64,000 nt of DNA from an uncultured Prevotellaceae bacterium (GCA_902776665.1 CACYQZ010000004.1:82370-146369), one strand, 5' to 3'; counted from the first letter of the stretch, positions 8,131 through 17,371 are shown. The notes: generated by a model from the sequence alone, not told the origin. Program-made: numbers and translations.

Positions 8131-9903
8131 TTATTGAGGACGCTCAATATACGCAATTACGTCGCCTTTTGCGACTTTCGCGCCTTGTTTGGCATTGATT
8201 TCGACGAGTTTGCCACCGAGAGCCGCAGGCACGGTGACGATTTCGCCCCACGTGGCCACGATGTAGCAGAACACGTCGCCCTCGGCATATTCCTTGCCGA
8301 TGTGCGGTTCCACCGTCGGAGCAGCCTCGCCGTCGCCGCCAAACTCCCAGAACAGCTGTCCTTTCACGGGAGCCACGAGCGCGTCGGCCTTCGCGTGTTT
8401 GAAGGCAGCCACTTCCTCGGGCGACAATTTTCCGCCGAGTGCAGCGTCTTTCGCCTTCTGGATGTCGGCGAGCAGGTTTTTCTTCGCCTGACCGCTCTTG
8501 TAGTTGCGATATTGCTCGGGATGCATCGCCAATTCCCAGAGTTCCTCGTCGTCCTGACCGTATTCCCAGCCGTTTTCGTCCATTTCCTTGCGGAAATCGT
8601 CGAGTGCATTCGGATAGAAGGTTCGCGGGTCGTCGGTGACGAATTTTCTGCCCTGTTTCTCGGCCAGTTCGACGATTTCGGGAGCCAACGGACCCGGCAC
8701 TTTGCCGCTCTTTCCGAGAATCATGCCCCACATCGAGTCGTCCATCATCACGAAACGGCCTTTGCCTTGTTCCATCGTCAGCAGGTTCATCAGCGCGATG
8801 TTCTTCACATACTGCGAGAACGGCGTGACGAGGGGGGGATAGCCGACACGCGGCCACACGTATTCCACTTCGTTGAACAGTTTCACGAGCATGTCGTCGG
8901 TCGAAAGTTCGGCATCGCCCTTTTTGCGGCGCAGGTTGTTGATGGTTCCCATGATGCCACCGAGGTCGGCCATCATCGAGCCCATCATTCCGCCCGGCAG
9001 ACCGCATCCCAGCAGCAGCGACGACATGTGCTTGTTGCCTGGGTTGATGAAGTAGCCGAGCCAGTCGTCGATGAATTCCTGCGTGAGCGAACGAGCCTTC
9101 ATATAGGCATTCATATTGATTTCAGGCACGTCGAAGCCCTCGTTTTTCAGCATCGACTGAACCGAAATGATGTCGGGATGCACCTTGCCCCACGACAACG
9201 GTTCGATAGCGGTATCGATGATGTCGGCACCGTTTTCGCAGACTTCGAGAATCGAAGCCATCGACAGTCCGGGGCCGCTGTGACCGTGATATTGGATGAT
9301 GATGTCGGGATATTTCGTCTTGATCATCTTCGTCAGCTGGCCCAAGAACGCCGGCTGACCGATGCCTGCCATGTCTTTCAGGCAGATTTCCTCGGCACCT
9401 GCGGCCACCACCTCGTCGGCAATCGCCATATAATAGTCTAATGTGTGCACGGGCGATGTCGTGATGCAGAGCGTGGCCTGCGGTGTCATACCGGCCTCTT
9501 TCGCCCATTTGATGGAAGGAATGATGTTGCGCGTGTCGTTCAAACCATCGAAAATACGCGGAATATCGACACCCTGCGCGTGCTTCACCTTATACATCAG
9601 GGCGCGCACGTCATCGGGCACGGGATACATTCGCAGCGCGTTCAGACCGCGGTCGAGCATGTGGGTTTTGATGCCCACCTCGTTGAACGGCTTACAAAAC
9701 GCACGAACAGCGTCGTTGGGGTTCTCGCCTGCCAGCAGACACACCTGCTCGAAGGCACCGCCATTGGTTTCCACACGGGCGAAACAGCCCATTTCGATAA
9801 TCACCGGAGCAATGCGCTCCAACTGGTCCTTGCGCGGCTGAAACTTGCCCGAAGACTGCCACATGTCGCGATAGACCAGACTAAATTGAATTTTTTTCTT
9901 CAT
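8131..9903 (-). CDS. Oxaloacetate decarboxylase alpha / pyruvate carboxyltransferase-like protein with lysine-less biotinyl domain
   Basis: 590 residues. The HMGL-like TIM barrel carboxyltransferase has the carbamoylated-lysine motif ICLKDMAG (Lys176) and metal histidines YHGHSG (206, 208). The conserved carboxyltransferase domain follows (GGMMGSMMADLGG; RVGYPPLVTPFSQYV). The last 60 residues look like a biotinyl/lipoyl domain (GKLVEINAKQGAKVAKGDVI), but where AMKM should be the sequence is ATWG (550-553), so the biotin-accepting lysine is missing. A separate biotin carrier would be needed. The protein would move CO2 between oxaloacetate or pyruvate and carrier biotin, probably in the succinate pathway. 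It has a strong own promoter. Confidence 0.88.
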   Translation of the reverse strand: MKKKIQFSLVYRDMWQSSGKFQPRKDQLERIAPVIIEMGCFARVETNGGAFEQVCLLAGENPNDAVRAFCKPFNEVGIKTHMLDRGLNALRMYPVPDDVRALMYKVKHAQGVDIPRIFDGLNDTRNIIPSIKWAKEAGMTPQATLCITTSPVHTLDYYMAIADEVVAAGAEEICLKDMAGIGQPAFLGQLTKMIKTKYPDIIIQYHGHSGPGLSMASILEVCENGADIIDTAIEPLSWGKVHPDIISVQSMLKNEGFDVPEINMNAYMKARSLTQEFIDDWLGYFINPGNKHMSSLLLGCGLPGGMMGSMMADLGGIMGTINNLRRKKGDAELSTDDMLVKLFNEVEYVWPRVGYPPLVTPFSQYVKNIALMNLLTMEQGKGRFVMMDDSMWGMILGKSGKVPGPLAPEIVELAEKQGRKFVTDDPRTFYPNALDDFRKEMDENGWEYGQDDEELWELAMHPEQYRNYKSGQAKKNLLADIQKAKDAALGGKLSPEEVAAFKHAKADALVAPVKGQLFWEFGGDGEAAPTVEPHIGKEYAEGDVFCYIVATWGEIVTVPAALGGKLVEINAKQGAKVAKGDVIAYIERPQ

Positions 9904-9984
9904 ATTGCTTATTTTTATTATCCTTTTTGCTTTTTTCGATCAGCGACCGATGGTTCTCTCCCCTCCTTTTCCTCTTTTGGCCTG

Positions 9985-10016
9985 CAAAGTTAGGCAAAAA
10001 AAACAAGGCCACCAAA
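9985..10016 (-). promoter_or_regulatory. Promoter of the carboxyltransferase gene
   Basis: Minus strand: TTTG (10016-10013), 20-base spacer, TAACTTTG (9992-9985). This exact consensus match lies about 80 bases upstream of the ATG at 9903, leaving a long leader. Confidence 0.8.
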
Positions 10017-10067
10017 CTTTTTAAGTTTTCTACACAAAAAATATCAGTGAAATCGGAATATTTTTCG

Positions 10068-10075
10068 TACCTTTG
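10068..10075 (+). promoter_or_regulatory. Promoter -7 box of the lipoprotein gene
   Basis: TACCTTTG fits TAnnTTTG and ends 22 bases before the ATG at 10098. No clear TTTG lies at the -33 distance. Its position rules out the in-frame ATG at 9927 as the translation start. Confidence 0.55.
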
Positions 10076-10097
10076 TCGCCGAAAAATTTGGAAAAAA

Positions 10098-10880
10098 ATG
10101 AGAAAAATCACGATAATTCTGCTGTTTTGCGGTCTTGTTTTCGCCTGCGGACAGCGCGGAAATGTAGAAAATACGGTGTTTGAGGGCGACAAAGACGGTC
10201 TGCTCGAGGGCGACAGCATGGTTTATGGCTTGGCGTGCGAGGGTTGCAACGACTCGGTGGTGGTACTACTGCCGATGGACGGCAGCGACCCCGTGAGTTA
10301 CGACATCATCGAGGCACGGCTCAATCAGAAAGTGCTGGGACAGATGCGCGTCGGCGACTGGATTGGGCTGATGCGCAACGCCGAGGACTCGACCGTGGCC
10401 GACCTCGTCATCGACCTCGACGAACTGAAGGGAACGTGGTGCTATGTGGTGATGCCGAAACTGGTGAAGGACGTGCCCGACAGCATCCGCGACGAATATT
10501 TAATTCCGCGCGAGTACGGTTTTTCGCTGAAACGGCAGTGGATGGCGCAGAGCGTGGGCTACGTGCGCGAGCAGAAATCGGTCGAGGACAAGAGTCCGGT
10601 GGTCTATCCGCGCCTGCTGTTTTTCACAGGTTGGCACATGCTCAACGGCCAACTCATCGTGACGAGCGGCGAGTTTGGAAAGGATGACGACAGCGACGAT
10701 ATGAAAATCGTGAGCACGCGCAACGACACTTGCGACATCCTTTATTTGCGCGACGATTCGCTGGTTTTGGGCAGCGACGGTGTCACGCGCAGCTATTATC
10801 GCCACACGAACGTCGAAGAAATCAACCGAGAGGCTCGCGAAAAGGCTGAAAAGCGTCTGAAAGAGTCGCTTGGGCTATAA
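10098..10880 (+). CDS. Predicted lipoprotein of unknown function
   Basis: 260 residues. The N-terminus [20 protein letters not shown] is a lipoprotein signal with lipobox VFAC, so the protein is probably anchored by its cysteine in the outer membrane or periplasm. The rest is soluble and acidic, with an [20 protein letters not shown] segment and a final helix rich in Glu, Arg and Lys ([15 protein letters not shown]). I do not recognise a family. Start chosen because MRK follows the TACCTTTG box and begins the signal peptide; ORF extension upstream is non-coding. Its 3' end overlaps the end of convergent queF by 6 bases, with no terminator between them. Confidence 0.75.
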   Translation: MRKITIILLFCGLVFACGQRGNVENTVFEGDKDGLLEGDSMVYGLACEGCNDSVVVLLPMDGSDPVSYDIIEARLNQKVLGQMRVGDWIGLMRNAEDSTVADLVIDLDELKGTWCYVVMPKLVKDVPDSIRDEYLIPREYGFSLKRQWMAQSVGYVREQKSVEDKSPVVYPRLLFFTGWHMLNGQLIVTSGEFGKDDDSDDMKIVSTRNDTCDILYLRDDSLVLGSDGVTRSYYRHTNVEEINREAREKAEKRLKESLGL

Positions 10881-11333
10881 TTCAAAATTCAAAAATCTTT
10901 CTTCCGCCACCCGTTCCCACTTCGTGCCGGGCTTTCCGTAGTTGGCGTAGGGCCAAATCGAAATGCCACCGCGAGGCGTGAAAATGCCCTTCACCTCGAT
11001 GTATTTCGGTTGCATCAACTTCACCAAATCCTTCATAATCGTGTTCACGCAATCTTCGTGGAAATCGCCGTGGTTGCGGAACGAAAACAGGTAGAGTTTC
11101 AGGCTTTTCGACTCGACCATTCGCTCGGCAGGCACGTAAGCAATGCGGATTTCAGCGAAGTCGGGCTGACCCGTAATCGGACAGAGCGAAGTGAACTCCG
11201 GACAATTGAATCGCACCCAATAATCGTTGTCGGGATGCTTATTTTCAAAGGTTTCGAGCACTTCGGGCGCATAGTCGTCCCGATATTCGGTTTTCGTCCC
11301 GAGGGCTTGCAGTTGATCCTGTTCCCTGTTCAT
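10875..11333 (-). CDS. queF: NADPH-dependent preQ0 reductase QueF
   Basis: 152 residues, the short unimodular form. The catalytic Cys51 is in [11 protein letters not shown], with FHEDC and [12 protein letters not shown] following. QueF reduces the nitrile of 7-cyano-7-deazaguanine to preQ1 for queuosine in tRNA. It overlaps the stop of the transporter gene upstream by ATGA, so the two are translationally coupled. The last residues (FLNFEL) are encoded by a repeated aattcaaaattcaaa stretch, another case of an intergenic-type repeat reaching into a gene end. No queC, queD or queE is in the window. Confidence 0.95.
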   Translation of the reverse strand: MNREQDQLQALGTKTEYRDDYAPEVLETFENKHPDNDYWVRFNCPEFTSLCPITGQPDFAEIRIAYVPAERMVESKSLKLYLFSFRNHGDFHEDCVNTIMKDLVKLMQPKYIEVKGIFTPRGGISIWPYANYGKPGTKWERVAEERFLNFEL

Positions 11334-12019
11334 AACTTCCAGATTTTAAAGATGTTATAAGAAATATCGTAGTCATAAACGTCCTCGTTGTCGTGTCGTT
11401 TCGTGAAGGCGACCACACGATGAGTGATGGGCAATGCGATGATTTCGTAGAGCGTTTTCAGCACCACCTGCGTAATGACGAGCGAGGGCATCTCCTCCCA
11501 CGGCATCACAAACGAGAAGGCCAGCGGAAAGAAGATAATCGAGTCGGTGAGTTCGCCGAAAACCGTACTCAGAACGGCACGAGCCGAGAAATTCTTACCC
11601 TTCGACGACATTTTCATCTTCGACATGACATAGGCATTGATGAACGAGCCTGCCAGAAACGCCACAAACGAAGCGGCAGCGATGCGCGGTGCCAGTCCAA
11701 AAATGCTGTGGAACGCCTCGCTGCGGTCCCAATAGTCGGCACCGGGGATGAAATCGGCGATGGCAGCCATCGTGACGAAGAAGAAATTCATCGCGAAACC
11801 CATCCAAATGAGCAGTCGGGCACGCCGAAAGCCCCAGACTTCGCAGACCACATCGTTGATGATGTAGCTGACGGGAAAAATGAGCAAACCGCCCGTGAAA
11901 TTGGCTGGACCGAACGAAATAAGCTTTGTCTCCAACACATTTGCCGTAATCAGGCAAACGCAGAACAGCGTGCAGAAAAGCATAAAGAGCACACTGACTC
12001 GATGATTTGTTTTTTTCAT
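11330..12019 (-). CDS. Queuosine precursor transporter (YhhQ/QPTR, VUT family)
   Basis: 229 residues, a membrane protein with about six hydrophobic segments ([20 protein letters not shown] at the N-terminus; [38 protein letters not shown]). The conserved [16 protein letters not shown] and [10 protein letters not shown] motifs are those of the YhhQ family, which imports 7-deazapurine precursors such as preQ0, preQ1 or queuine. Overlap with queF (ATGA) supports a queuosine role. It is divergent from mnmA, another tRNA wobble-base modification gene. Confidence 0.9.
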   Translation of the reverse strand: MKKTNHRVSVLFMLFCTLFCVCLITANVLETKLISFGPANFTGGLLIFPVSYIINDVVCEVWGFRRARLLIWMGFAMNFFFVTMAAIADFIPGADYWDRSEAFHSIFGLAPRIAAASFVAFLAGSFINAYVMSKMKMSSKGKNFSARAVLSTVFGELTDSIIFFPLAFSFVMPWEEMPSLVITQVVLKTLYEIIALPITHRVVAFTKRHDNEDVYDYDISYNIFKIWKL

Positions 12020-12107
12020 GTTCTTGTTTTGTTAAAGGGGGTTGAGCAAGTACCCCTATCGTTAAAAAATAGCGGCTCGCGAAAGCCACTTGATTGAAAA
12101 TCGGGTG

Positions 12108-12166
12108 CAAAATTACAAAAAAAATGGCAAGGGAAGAATTTTTTCGGGATAAATTGTCTAAATTTG
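12108..12166. promoter_or_regulatory. Divergent promoter region between the transporter and mnmA
   Basis: Minus strand TAATTTTG (12115-12108) faces the transporter; plus strand TAAATTTG (12159-12166) faces mnmA. Both fit TAnnTTTG. Neither has a clear TTTG at -33, so activator use is possible. Confidence 0.55.
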
Positions 12167-12210
12167 CAGCGTAGAACGTCGATTTTTCGGCAAAAACGAC
12201 CTTTTTAGAC

Positions 12211-13335
12211 ATGAATCGAGAAGAATTTCATCAGAAACGCGTGGCACTGCTGCTTTCGGGCGGTGTCGATAGTGCGGTTGCGCTGCACGAACTGGTCGGA
12301 AACGGCATTCGACCCGATTGTTTCTACATCAAAATCGGGAGCGAGGACAACGACGAATGGGACTGCTCGATGGAGGAGGACATGGAGATGGCGACAGCAC
12401 TGTGCCACCGCTACGGTGTTACGCTCGAGGTGGTCGATTGCCACCGCGACTATTGGGACGAAGTGACGCGCTACACCATCGAATCGGTGCGGGCGGGTCG
12501 CACACCGAACCCCGATGTGATGTGCAATCGGATGATTAAATTCGGGGCGTTTGACCGCAAGCGCGGCCACGACTATGACCTCATCGCCACGGGACACTAT
12601 GCCCAGACAGAAATCGACGATAACGGCGTGAAATGGCTCACGACGAGCCCCGACCCAGTAAAAGACCAGACCGATTTCCTCGCGCAAATCTACGACTGGC
12701 AACTTCGCAAGGCACTGTTTCCCATCGGCCATTACCGAAAGGAGGAAATTCGGGCGATTGCCGAGCGCGAACACCTCGTGAACGCCCGTCGGAAAGACTC
12801 GCAGGGCATCTGTTTCCTCGGAAAAATCAGCTACAACGACTATCTACGGCGCTATCTCGGCGAACAAGAGGGCGACATCATCGACATCGACACCGAGCAG
12901 GTGATTGGCCGCCACAAAGGCCATTGGTTCCACACGATTGGCCAGCGCAAGGGGCTCGGACTCGGCGGTGGTCCGTGGAATGTGGTTCGGAAGGATGTCG
13001 AGCGGAACATTCTCTACGTCGTCAAGGGCTACGAGCCGATTCGGGCACATCGAATGGAATTCAACATCAAGGATTTTCATTTCGTGGTTTCGAGGAATTC
13101 TGACAACACTCCGATTTCAGAACAAACTCCCGAACTTCTGCAACTCCCGAAAGAAATCACTTTCAAGGTTCGCCACACGCCCGACTACTTCATCGGCACA
13201 CTCGACGACCTCGGCAACGGCTGCTACACCGTCCATGCCGACCGCTGGGTGCAGGGCGTTGCGCCCGGACAGTTCTGCGTCATCTACGACAGCGATTTCC
13301 GCCGCTGCTTCGGTTCGGGGGAAATCACAGTGTAG
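12211..13335 (+). CDS. mnmA: tRNA-uridine 2-sulfurtransferase MnmA
   Basis: 374 residues. PP-loop SGGVDSA (16-22) binds ATP, the first catalytic cysteine is in NPDVMCNRMIKF, and the second is in SQGICFLGKISY. MnmA adenylates U34 of Lys, Glu and Gln tRNAs and thiolates it with sulfur delivered by a relay. The C-terminal beta-barrel region is present (GLGLGGGPWNVV; VAPGQFCVIYD). Start ATG 12211 lies 44 bases after a TAAATTTG box. Bacteroidales often carry two mnmA paralogues; only one is in this window. Confidence 0.95.
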   Translation: MNREEFHQKRVALLLSGGVDSAVALHELVGNGIRPDCFYIKIGSEDNDEWDCSMEEDMEMATALCHRYGVTLEVVDCHRDYWDEVTRYTIESVRAGRTPNPDVMCNRMIKFGAFDRKRGHDYDLIATGHYAQTEIDDNGVKWLTTSPDPVKDQTDFLAQIYDWQLRKALFPIGHYRKEEIRAIAEREHLVNARRKDSQGICFLGKISYNDYLRRYLGEQEGDIIDIDTEQVIGRHKGHWFHTIGQRKGLGLGGGPWNVVRKDVERNILYVVKGYEPIRAHRMEFNIKDFHFVVSRNSDNTPISEQTPELLQLPKEITFKVRHTPDYFIGTLDDLGNGCYTVHADRWVQGVAPGQFCVIYDSDFRRCFGSGEITV

Positions 13336-13393
13336 ATTGCAACTTTTTCGTGAATTAAAACGTCTAACAAATACCAACTAATCCATAACGATT

Positions 13394-13717
13394 ATGATGA
13401 TGATTTTCTCAACAACCCCAACGATTGAAGGCCGCACCATCCGCGAATACAAGGGTGTGGTGACCGGCGAAACGATTATCGGTGCCAATTTCTGGAAAGA
13501 CTTCAAGGCCAGCATCCGCGATTTCGTGGGTGGCCGCAGTGCTTCCTACGAGCGTGTGCTGCGCGAGGCGAAAGACACTTCGATGAAAGAAATGGAGGAA
13601 CGCGCACGCGAACTCGGTGCCAACGCCATCGTGGGCATCGACATCGACTACGAGACGCTCGGACAAGGCAATTCGATGCTGATGGTCGCAACGAGCGGAA
13701 CGGCTGTCGTCATCTGA
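13394..13717 (+). CDS. YbjQ/UPF0145 family protein
   Basis: 107 residues. The sequence ([22 protein letters not shown] shortened here; [48 protein letters not shown]) is the complete YbjQ fold, a small pentamer-forming domain once described as a putative heavy-metal-binding domain. Biochemical function is unknown. It lies 58 bases after mnmA and could be co-transcribed. Its TGA ends at 13717 and the convergent M15 peptidase stop begins at 13718, so the genes abut exactly. Three successive ATG codons make the precise start ambiguous by two residues. Confidence 0.9.
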   Translation: MMMIFSTTPTIEGRTIREYKGVVTGETIIGANFWKDFKASIRDFVGGRSASYERVLREAKDTSMKEMEERARELGANAIVGIDIDYETLGQGNSMLMVATSGTAVVI

Positions 13718-14368
13718 CTATTTCTCGAAATGCTGGTAATCTTTGAGTGATTTCCAGTCGCCTCCCCAACGGAATCCACGCTGCTTGAAAAGGCGGTAGG
13801 CGAGGTCGTTGCGCGTGATTTTGTACTTGAAATTGCGCGAGCGATTGGCATAGAATCGGGCGGTCGCGGGCTGCACGTCGAGTGTGCCGTCCTTGCGCCG
13901 TTTCACGCAAGGATTTTGAAGTGGATTGAGGTCGATGGCGAGTCCCTGCGCGTGTTTCGAGAGTTTTCGGCTACCGCTGACGGCGCGAAAACAGAAGCAC
14001 GAGGTGTTGTTGGCCTGCATCGAGCGTTCGTCGTCGGCATCGAAGTCGTCGATGAGGCGGATTTGGGCGATGGGATAGCGCTGGCGATAGAGTTCGCGGA
14101 AAATCGCGATGAGGTCTTGGGCAATCGCCTTGTTGCAGACGAGTTCGCCCTGTTGCGTCGCGCCGTCAAAGTCGCAGTAGGTCAGCGTGAGCAGGCGCAA
14201 ATCAGCCCGTCTGACGGTGCAGTGCGACGGATAGGAACGGCCTTGCATACGGCTGAAAACGGCGTCGCTGAGGGTGTCGGCACGGAAAATTTCGCCTTGC
14301 GCCGCCATTTCAATCGACGAAAAGAGCATCATCGCCCAAAAAACGATATTTTTTCGTGAAATCAGCAT
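13718..14368 (-). CDS. Secreted M15-family (D-Ala-D-Ala/extensin-like) carboxypeptidase
   Basis: 216 residues from MLISRKNIVFWAMMLFSSIE, an N-terminal signal peptide ending near MAAQG. The M15 zinc motifs are visible: SKHAQGLAIDLNPLQNP (SxHxxGxAxD) and WGGDWKSLKDYQHFE (His-Phe-Glu). Such enzymes trim peptidoglycan stem peptides in the periplasm. The in-frame ATG at 14419 is rejected because it lies before the signal peptide and inside the upstream HAD gene. It follows that gene by 25 bases. Confidence 0.88.
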   Translation of the reverse strand: MLISRKNIVFWAMMLFSSIEMAAQGEIFRADTLSDAVFSRMQGRSYPSHCTVRRADLRLLTLTYCDFDGATQQGELVCNKAIAQDLIAIFRELYRQRYPIAQIRLIDDFDADDERSMQANNTSCFCFRAVSGSRKLSKHAQGLAIDLNPLQNPCVKRRKDGTLDVQPATARFYANRSRNFKYKITRNDLAYRLFKQRGFRWGGDWKSLKDYQHFEK

Positions 14369-14393
14369 AAAAAGTGGCTTTTTTTCGTGAAAA

Positions 14394-15062
14394 TCAACTT
14401 GATTGTACCCAAAAATCATACAGTTCGCGAAGCGTCTTAAAGACGCGCTCAGCGCCTTTTTCCGCCAGAATGTCGTCGGCCAAAGGCCCCGTGTTCACAG
14501 CCATCGTGCGACAGCCAGCGACCACGGCAGCCTCCACGCCCAACGGCGCATTTTCTACGACCAGACAGCGCTTTGCATCGGTGCAACCGCATTTTTTCAT
14601 CCCCATCAAGTAGGGGTCGGGCGCAGGCTTTCCGCGTTCGACATCGTAGGCCGTCACCACCCTACTTTCATCGACAAAATCGGCGAAATCGTCCAACATT
14701 CGGGCGATGAGCGGTCGCTGGGCACTGCCAGTGACGATGCCGATGGCGCAACCGTTGTCCTTGAACAGCTGCATCAGGTCGAAAACACCATCAAAAATCA
14801 CCGCCTGCGGCATCGAGTGGAAAATTTCCGCCTTTTTTTGGTACATTCGCATCGCTTCGTCGGTCGAAATCGTGAGATGTTGCTGTGCCCAGACCATCTC
14901 GCGAATCGTATCGACACCACGTGCGCCCTCGGTGGCATAGGCATCTTCCGCCGTCATCACAATGTCGAACTGCGCCATCGCCTGCTGCCAAGCCACAGCG
15001 TGGTTCGGCATCGAGTCGTAGAGCACGCCGTCCATATCGAAAAGTACCGTTTCAAGCCCCAT
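14394..15062 (-). CDS. HAD-superfamily hydrolase, beta-phosphoglucomutase-like
   Basis: 222 residues. Motif I is FDMDGVLYDS with nucleophile and acid aspartates, motif II is GIVTGSAQ, and motif III Lys and motif IV acidic residues are in RGKPAPDPY and CLVVENAPLGVEAA. The alpha-helical cap between about residues 20 and 80 gives the subfamily I phosphatase/phosphomutase type. The substrate cannot be set from sequence. It lies between pgi and the M15 peptidase on the minus strand; the gap to pgi is a ttaacctttt-type repeat. Confidence 0.88.
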   Translation of the reverse strand: MGLETVLFDMDGVLYDSMPNHAVAWQQAMAQFDIVMTAEDAYATEGARGVDTIREMVWAQQHLTISTDEAMRMYQKKAEIFHSMPQAVIFDGVFDLMQLFKDNGCAIGIVTGSAQRPLIARMLDDFADFVDESRVVTAYDVERGKPAPDPYLMGMKKCGCTDAKRCLVVENAPLGVEAAVVAGCRTMAVNTGPLADDILAEKGAERVFKTLRELYDFWVQSS

Positions 15063-15063
15063 T

Positions 15064-15106
15064 TCAACCTTTTAACTTTTTAACCCTTTAACCTTTTAAC
15101 CTTTCA
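15064..15106. repeat. 10/11-base tandem array at the pgi 3' end
   Basis: Repeats of the type aaccttttaactttttaaccc fill the pgi-HAD spacer and encode the last pgi residues (RLKG and stop). A second array of the same class is at 46608-46655, between two other genes. Confidence 0.75.
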
Positions 15107-16452
15107 AGGATTGCCTTCGATTCGGCCTCGTAGCCCGGTTTGTTGAGCAGGGCAAACATATTTTTCTTGTACGCCTCGACGCCCGGCTGGTTAAACGGAT
15201 TCACACCGAGCAAATTGCCGCTGATGCCACAGCCGAGTTCAAAGAAATAAATCAGCTGACCGAGGTAATATTCATTGAGTTGGGGCATCGTGATGAGAAT
15301 GTTCGGCACACCGCCATCAACGTGCGCCAGTTGCGTGCCGAGTTCAGCCATTTTGTTCACCTCATCGACGCGCTTGCCAGCGAGGAAGTTCAGTCCGTCG
15401 AGATTTTCCTCGTCAAACGGGAAATCGACACGATTTTCGGGCTGTTCGATGCTGATGACGGTCTCAAAAATCGACCTTTCACCATCTTGAATCCACTGAC
15501 CCATCGAGTGTAAATCGGTCGTGAAGTCGCACGAAGCCGGGAAAATCGCCTTGCCGTCCTTGCCTTCCGACTCGCCATAAAGCTGTTTCCACCACTCGGC
15601 AATGAAATGCAGTTTCGGCTGATAGTTCACCATAATTTCAATCTTCTTGCCACTCTGGTAGAGGGCGTTGCGCGCGGCAGCATACTGCGCGGCGATGTTC
15701 TCCTCGAACGGAACGTCCTTGCCGCATTGCTTTTCCATATCCTGCGCACCCTTCACCAATGCCTTGATGTCGAATCCGGCGCAGGCCACAGGCAGCAGTC
15801 CAACCGGTGTGAGCACCGAGAACCGACCACCCACATTGCCAGGAATCACAAACGACTTGTAGCCTTCTTTGTCGGCGCAGGTTCGTGCAGCACCTTTTTC
15901 CGCGTCGGTCACGGCGACAATCACCTCGCGAGCCTCATCCTTGCCGCGCTGTTGCTCGCATTGCTTCTTCAGCAGACGGAAAGTCAGCGCGGTTTCGGTC
16001 GTCGTACCCGATTTCGAGATGTTAATCACGCCGAAACGCTTGGTTTTCAGGTATTCCGTGAGTTCAAACAGGTAGTCCTCGCCGATGTTGTTGCCAGCGA
16101 AGAGGATGACGGGTGTTGGGTGTTGGGTGTTAGGTGTTGGGTGTTGAAGCCACGCAAACGAATTGCTGAGTGCCTCAATCACCGCACGCGCACCGAGATA
16201 CGAGCCTCCGATGCCAGCCACAACCACCACTTCGCATTTTTCGCGCAGCGAGTCGGCCACCGCCTGAATTTCGTCGAGAAACGCCTCGCTGATGCTCGTC
16301 GGCAGATGCAGCCAACCCAGATAATCATTACCCGGACACGTGCCGTTTTCCATCGACAACTGTGCCTCTTTCACTTTCGGCTCAAAAGCCTTCACAGCGC
16401 CTTCACCGAGGAAGCACGCCGCTTTCGTCAAGTCTAATCCAATTTTTTTCAT
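15088..16452 (-). CDS. pgi: Glucose-6-phosphate isomerase with in-frame repeat insertion
   Basis: 454 residues, close to the size of the shorter bacterial Pgi proteins. Conserved segments include [48 protein letters not shown] and [20 protein letters not shown] near the C-terminus. It interconverts glucose 6-phosphate and fructose 6-phosphate, linking glycolysis and amino-sugar metabolism. Between SFAWL and VILFAGNN there is an extra [12 protein letters not shown] encoded by a 7-base tandem array (16112-16146). The reading frame is kept and the catalytic motifs are intact, so the enzyme is probably active. Promoter TTTG-N19-TAACTTTG lies upstream. Confidence 0.95.
   Translation of the reverse strand: MKKIGLDLTKAACFLGEGAVKAFEPKVKEAQLSMENGTCPGNDYLGWLHLPTSISEAFLDEIQAVADSLREKCEVVVVAGIGGSYLGARAVIEALSNSFAWLQHPTPNTQHPTPVILFAGNNIGEDYLFELTEYLKTKRFGVINISKSGTTTETALTFRLLKKQCEQQRGKDEAREVIVAVTDAEKGAARTCADKEGYKSFVIPGNVGGRFSVLTPVGLLPVACAGFDIKALVKGAQDMEKQCGKDVPFEENIAAQYAAARNALYQSGKKIEIMVNYQPKLHFIAEWWKQLYGESEGKDGKAIFPASCDFTTDLHSMGQWIQDGERSIFETVISIEQPENRVDFPFDEENLDGLNFLAGKRVDEVNKMAELGTQLAHVDGGVPNILITMPQLNEYYLGQLIYFFELGCGISGNLLGVNPFNQPGVEAYKKNMFALLNKPGYEAESKAILERLKG
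16112..16146. repeat. 7-base tandem array inside pgi
   Basis: Five 7-base units ggtgttg (one ggtgtta), equal to caacacc on the coding strand, give [12 protein letters not shown] within Pgi. The same unit occurs inside cutC and in three places in the DUF4922/SpoIID gene. Confidence 0.9.
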
Positions 16453-16509
16453 TGTAACAATCTTTTTATCCTATTTTTTCTGATTTTTCCACATATTCCT
16501 TACGGACTG

Positions 16510-16540
16510 CAAAGTTACGCATAAGCGAGCAGAATACAAA
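16510..16540 (-). promoter_or_regulatory. Promoter of pgi
   Basis: Minus strand: TTTG (16540-16537), 19-base spacer, TAACTTTG (16517-16510). Both boxes lie inside the first copy of the 32-base direct repeat, so the repeat carries the promoter. The ATG is about 58 bases downstream. Confidence 0.65.
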
Positions 16541-16641
16541 AGAAAAACTCGTTTTTCTTTTCATTCTCGAGCGAAAGGAGTTCCCTTGAGCAAAGCGAAA
16601 AACTTCTCGAAAGTTACGCATAAGCGAGCAGAATACAAAAG
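16511..16641. repeat. 32-base direct repeats with hairpin between pgi and porin-like gene
   Basis: An identical 32-base sequence beginning aaagttacgcataagcgagc occurs at 16511-16542 and 16610-16641. The first copy runs into an inverted repeat (AAAAGAAAAA, loop CTCG, TTTTTCTTTT at 16538-16561), with five further outer pairs (agaat at 16531-16535 with attct at 16563-16567). Similar gcataagcgagc-type intergenic sequences are, as I recall, common in Bacteroidales. Confidence 0.8.
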
Positions 16642-16686
16642 GAACAGAAAAAATTTTTTCTGTCGCGTAAAAAAAATGTCGAATCG

Positions 16687-16718
16687 TTTGGTCGTTTCGT
16701 TTTTTTGACGTATCTTTG
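16687..16718 (+). promoter_or_regulatory. Promoter of the outer-membrane beta-barrel gene
   Basis: TTTG (16687-16690), 20-base spacer, TATCTTTG (16711-16718): an exact consensus match, 30 bases before the ATG. Confidence 0.85.
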
Positions 16719-16747
16719 CAAAAATAAATTTTAATTAGGTAAAATAT

Positions 16748-17371
16748 ATGAAAAAGATTCTCATTGCAACATTGCTGCTTGTAAGCACCCTTTCGGCGAA
16801 TGCCCAGAGAGAAAAATACAGTGGTTCTCTACGCACATACGCTGGTATGAATTTTAGCAGTGTGAAAAGCGACCCTAATTACAATGTTGTCGTCGGCACT
16901 CCGAAGACAAAATTGGGACTTGTCGTAGGTGCGGAACTTGAATATCAAATCAATAACATTTTCGCCATCTCAGGCGGTCTGAAATATTCGCAGATGGGAT
17001 ACAAACTTGATGGAGGAAAAAACATCAGCATCGACTGCATCGACGTTCCACTTCTATTCCATGCCTATTTTTTAAAGGGATTCGGGGTGTATGCGGGAGT
17101 ACAGCCTGGACTGAATGTCAATATTGACAAATCGATAGAACCATACGTCGAAGACATGAAGGCCGACATTTTGGCAGGCATCACCTATGAATTCAAGAAC
17201 ATCGTGCTCGACCTTTCTTACACCCGTGTTCTCTCGATTACATCGGACGATTATTTTAAAAATAAGGCGTTTACGGTGACGCTGGGTTATCGATTCGAAC
17301 TTTTCAAGCGAGAGTTGAAAGACCCGTCAAAGAACAAATATAATATTATTATGCCATCCATTGGATACTAA
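16748..17371 (+). CDS. Outer-membrane beta-barrel protein (PorT/OmpX-like)
   Basis: 207 residues. The signal peptide MKKILIATLLLVSTLSANAQ is followed by alternating amphipathic strands (SLRTYAGMNFSSV, KLGLVVGAELEYQI, FGVYAGVQPGLNVNID, DILAGITYEF, FTVTLGYRFELF), the pattern of small outer-membrane barrels of the PorT/porin family of Bacteroidetes. It is about the length of an eight-strand barrel. Substrate or partner cannot be inferred. It has its own strong promoter; aquaporin follows after 59 bases. The composition is more AT-rich than in neighbouring genes. Confidence 0.82.
   Translation: MKKILIATLLLVSTLSANAQREKYSGSLRTYAGMNFSSVKSDPNYNVVVGTPKTKLGLVVGAELEYQINNIFAISGGLKYSQMGYKLDGGKNISIDCIDVPLLFHAYFLKGFGVYAGVQPGLNVNIDKSIEPYVEDMKADILAGITYEFKNIVLDLSYTRVLSITSDDYFKNKAFTVTLGYRFELFKRELKDPSKNKYNIIMPSIGY

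Noticed and set aside
7171-9441. A long rightward open frame (over 700 codons) opposite the formyltransferase and carboxyltransferase genes
   Set aside because: It is antisense to two clearly conserved genes, has no recognisable domain and reads as Arg/His/Phe-rich composition typical of the codon pattern on the opposite strand.
16610-16641. A second promoter in the second 32-base repeat copy
   Set aside because: The -7 box is TAACTTTC, missing the final G, and no gene lies at a suitable distance on that strand.
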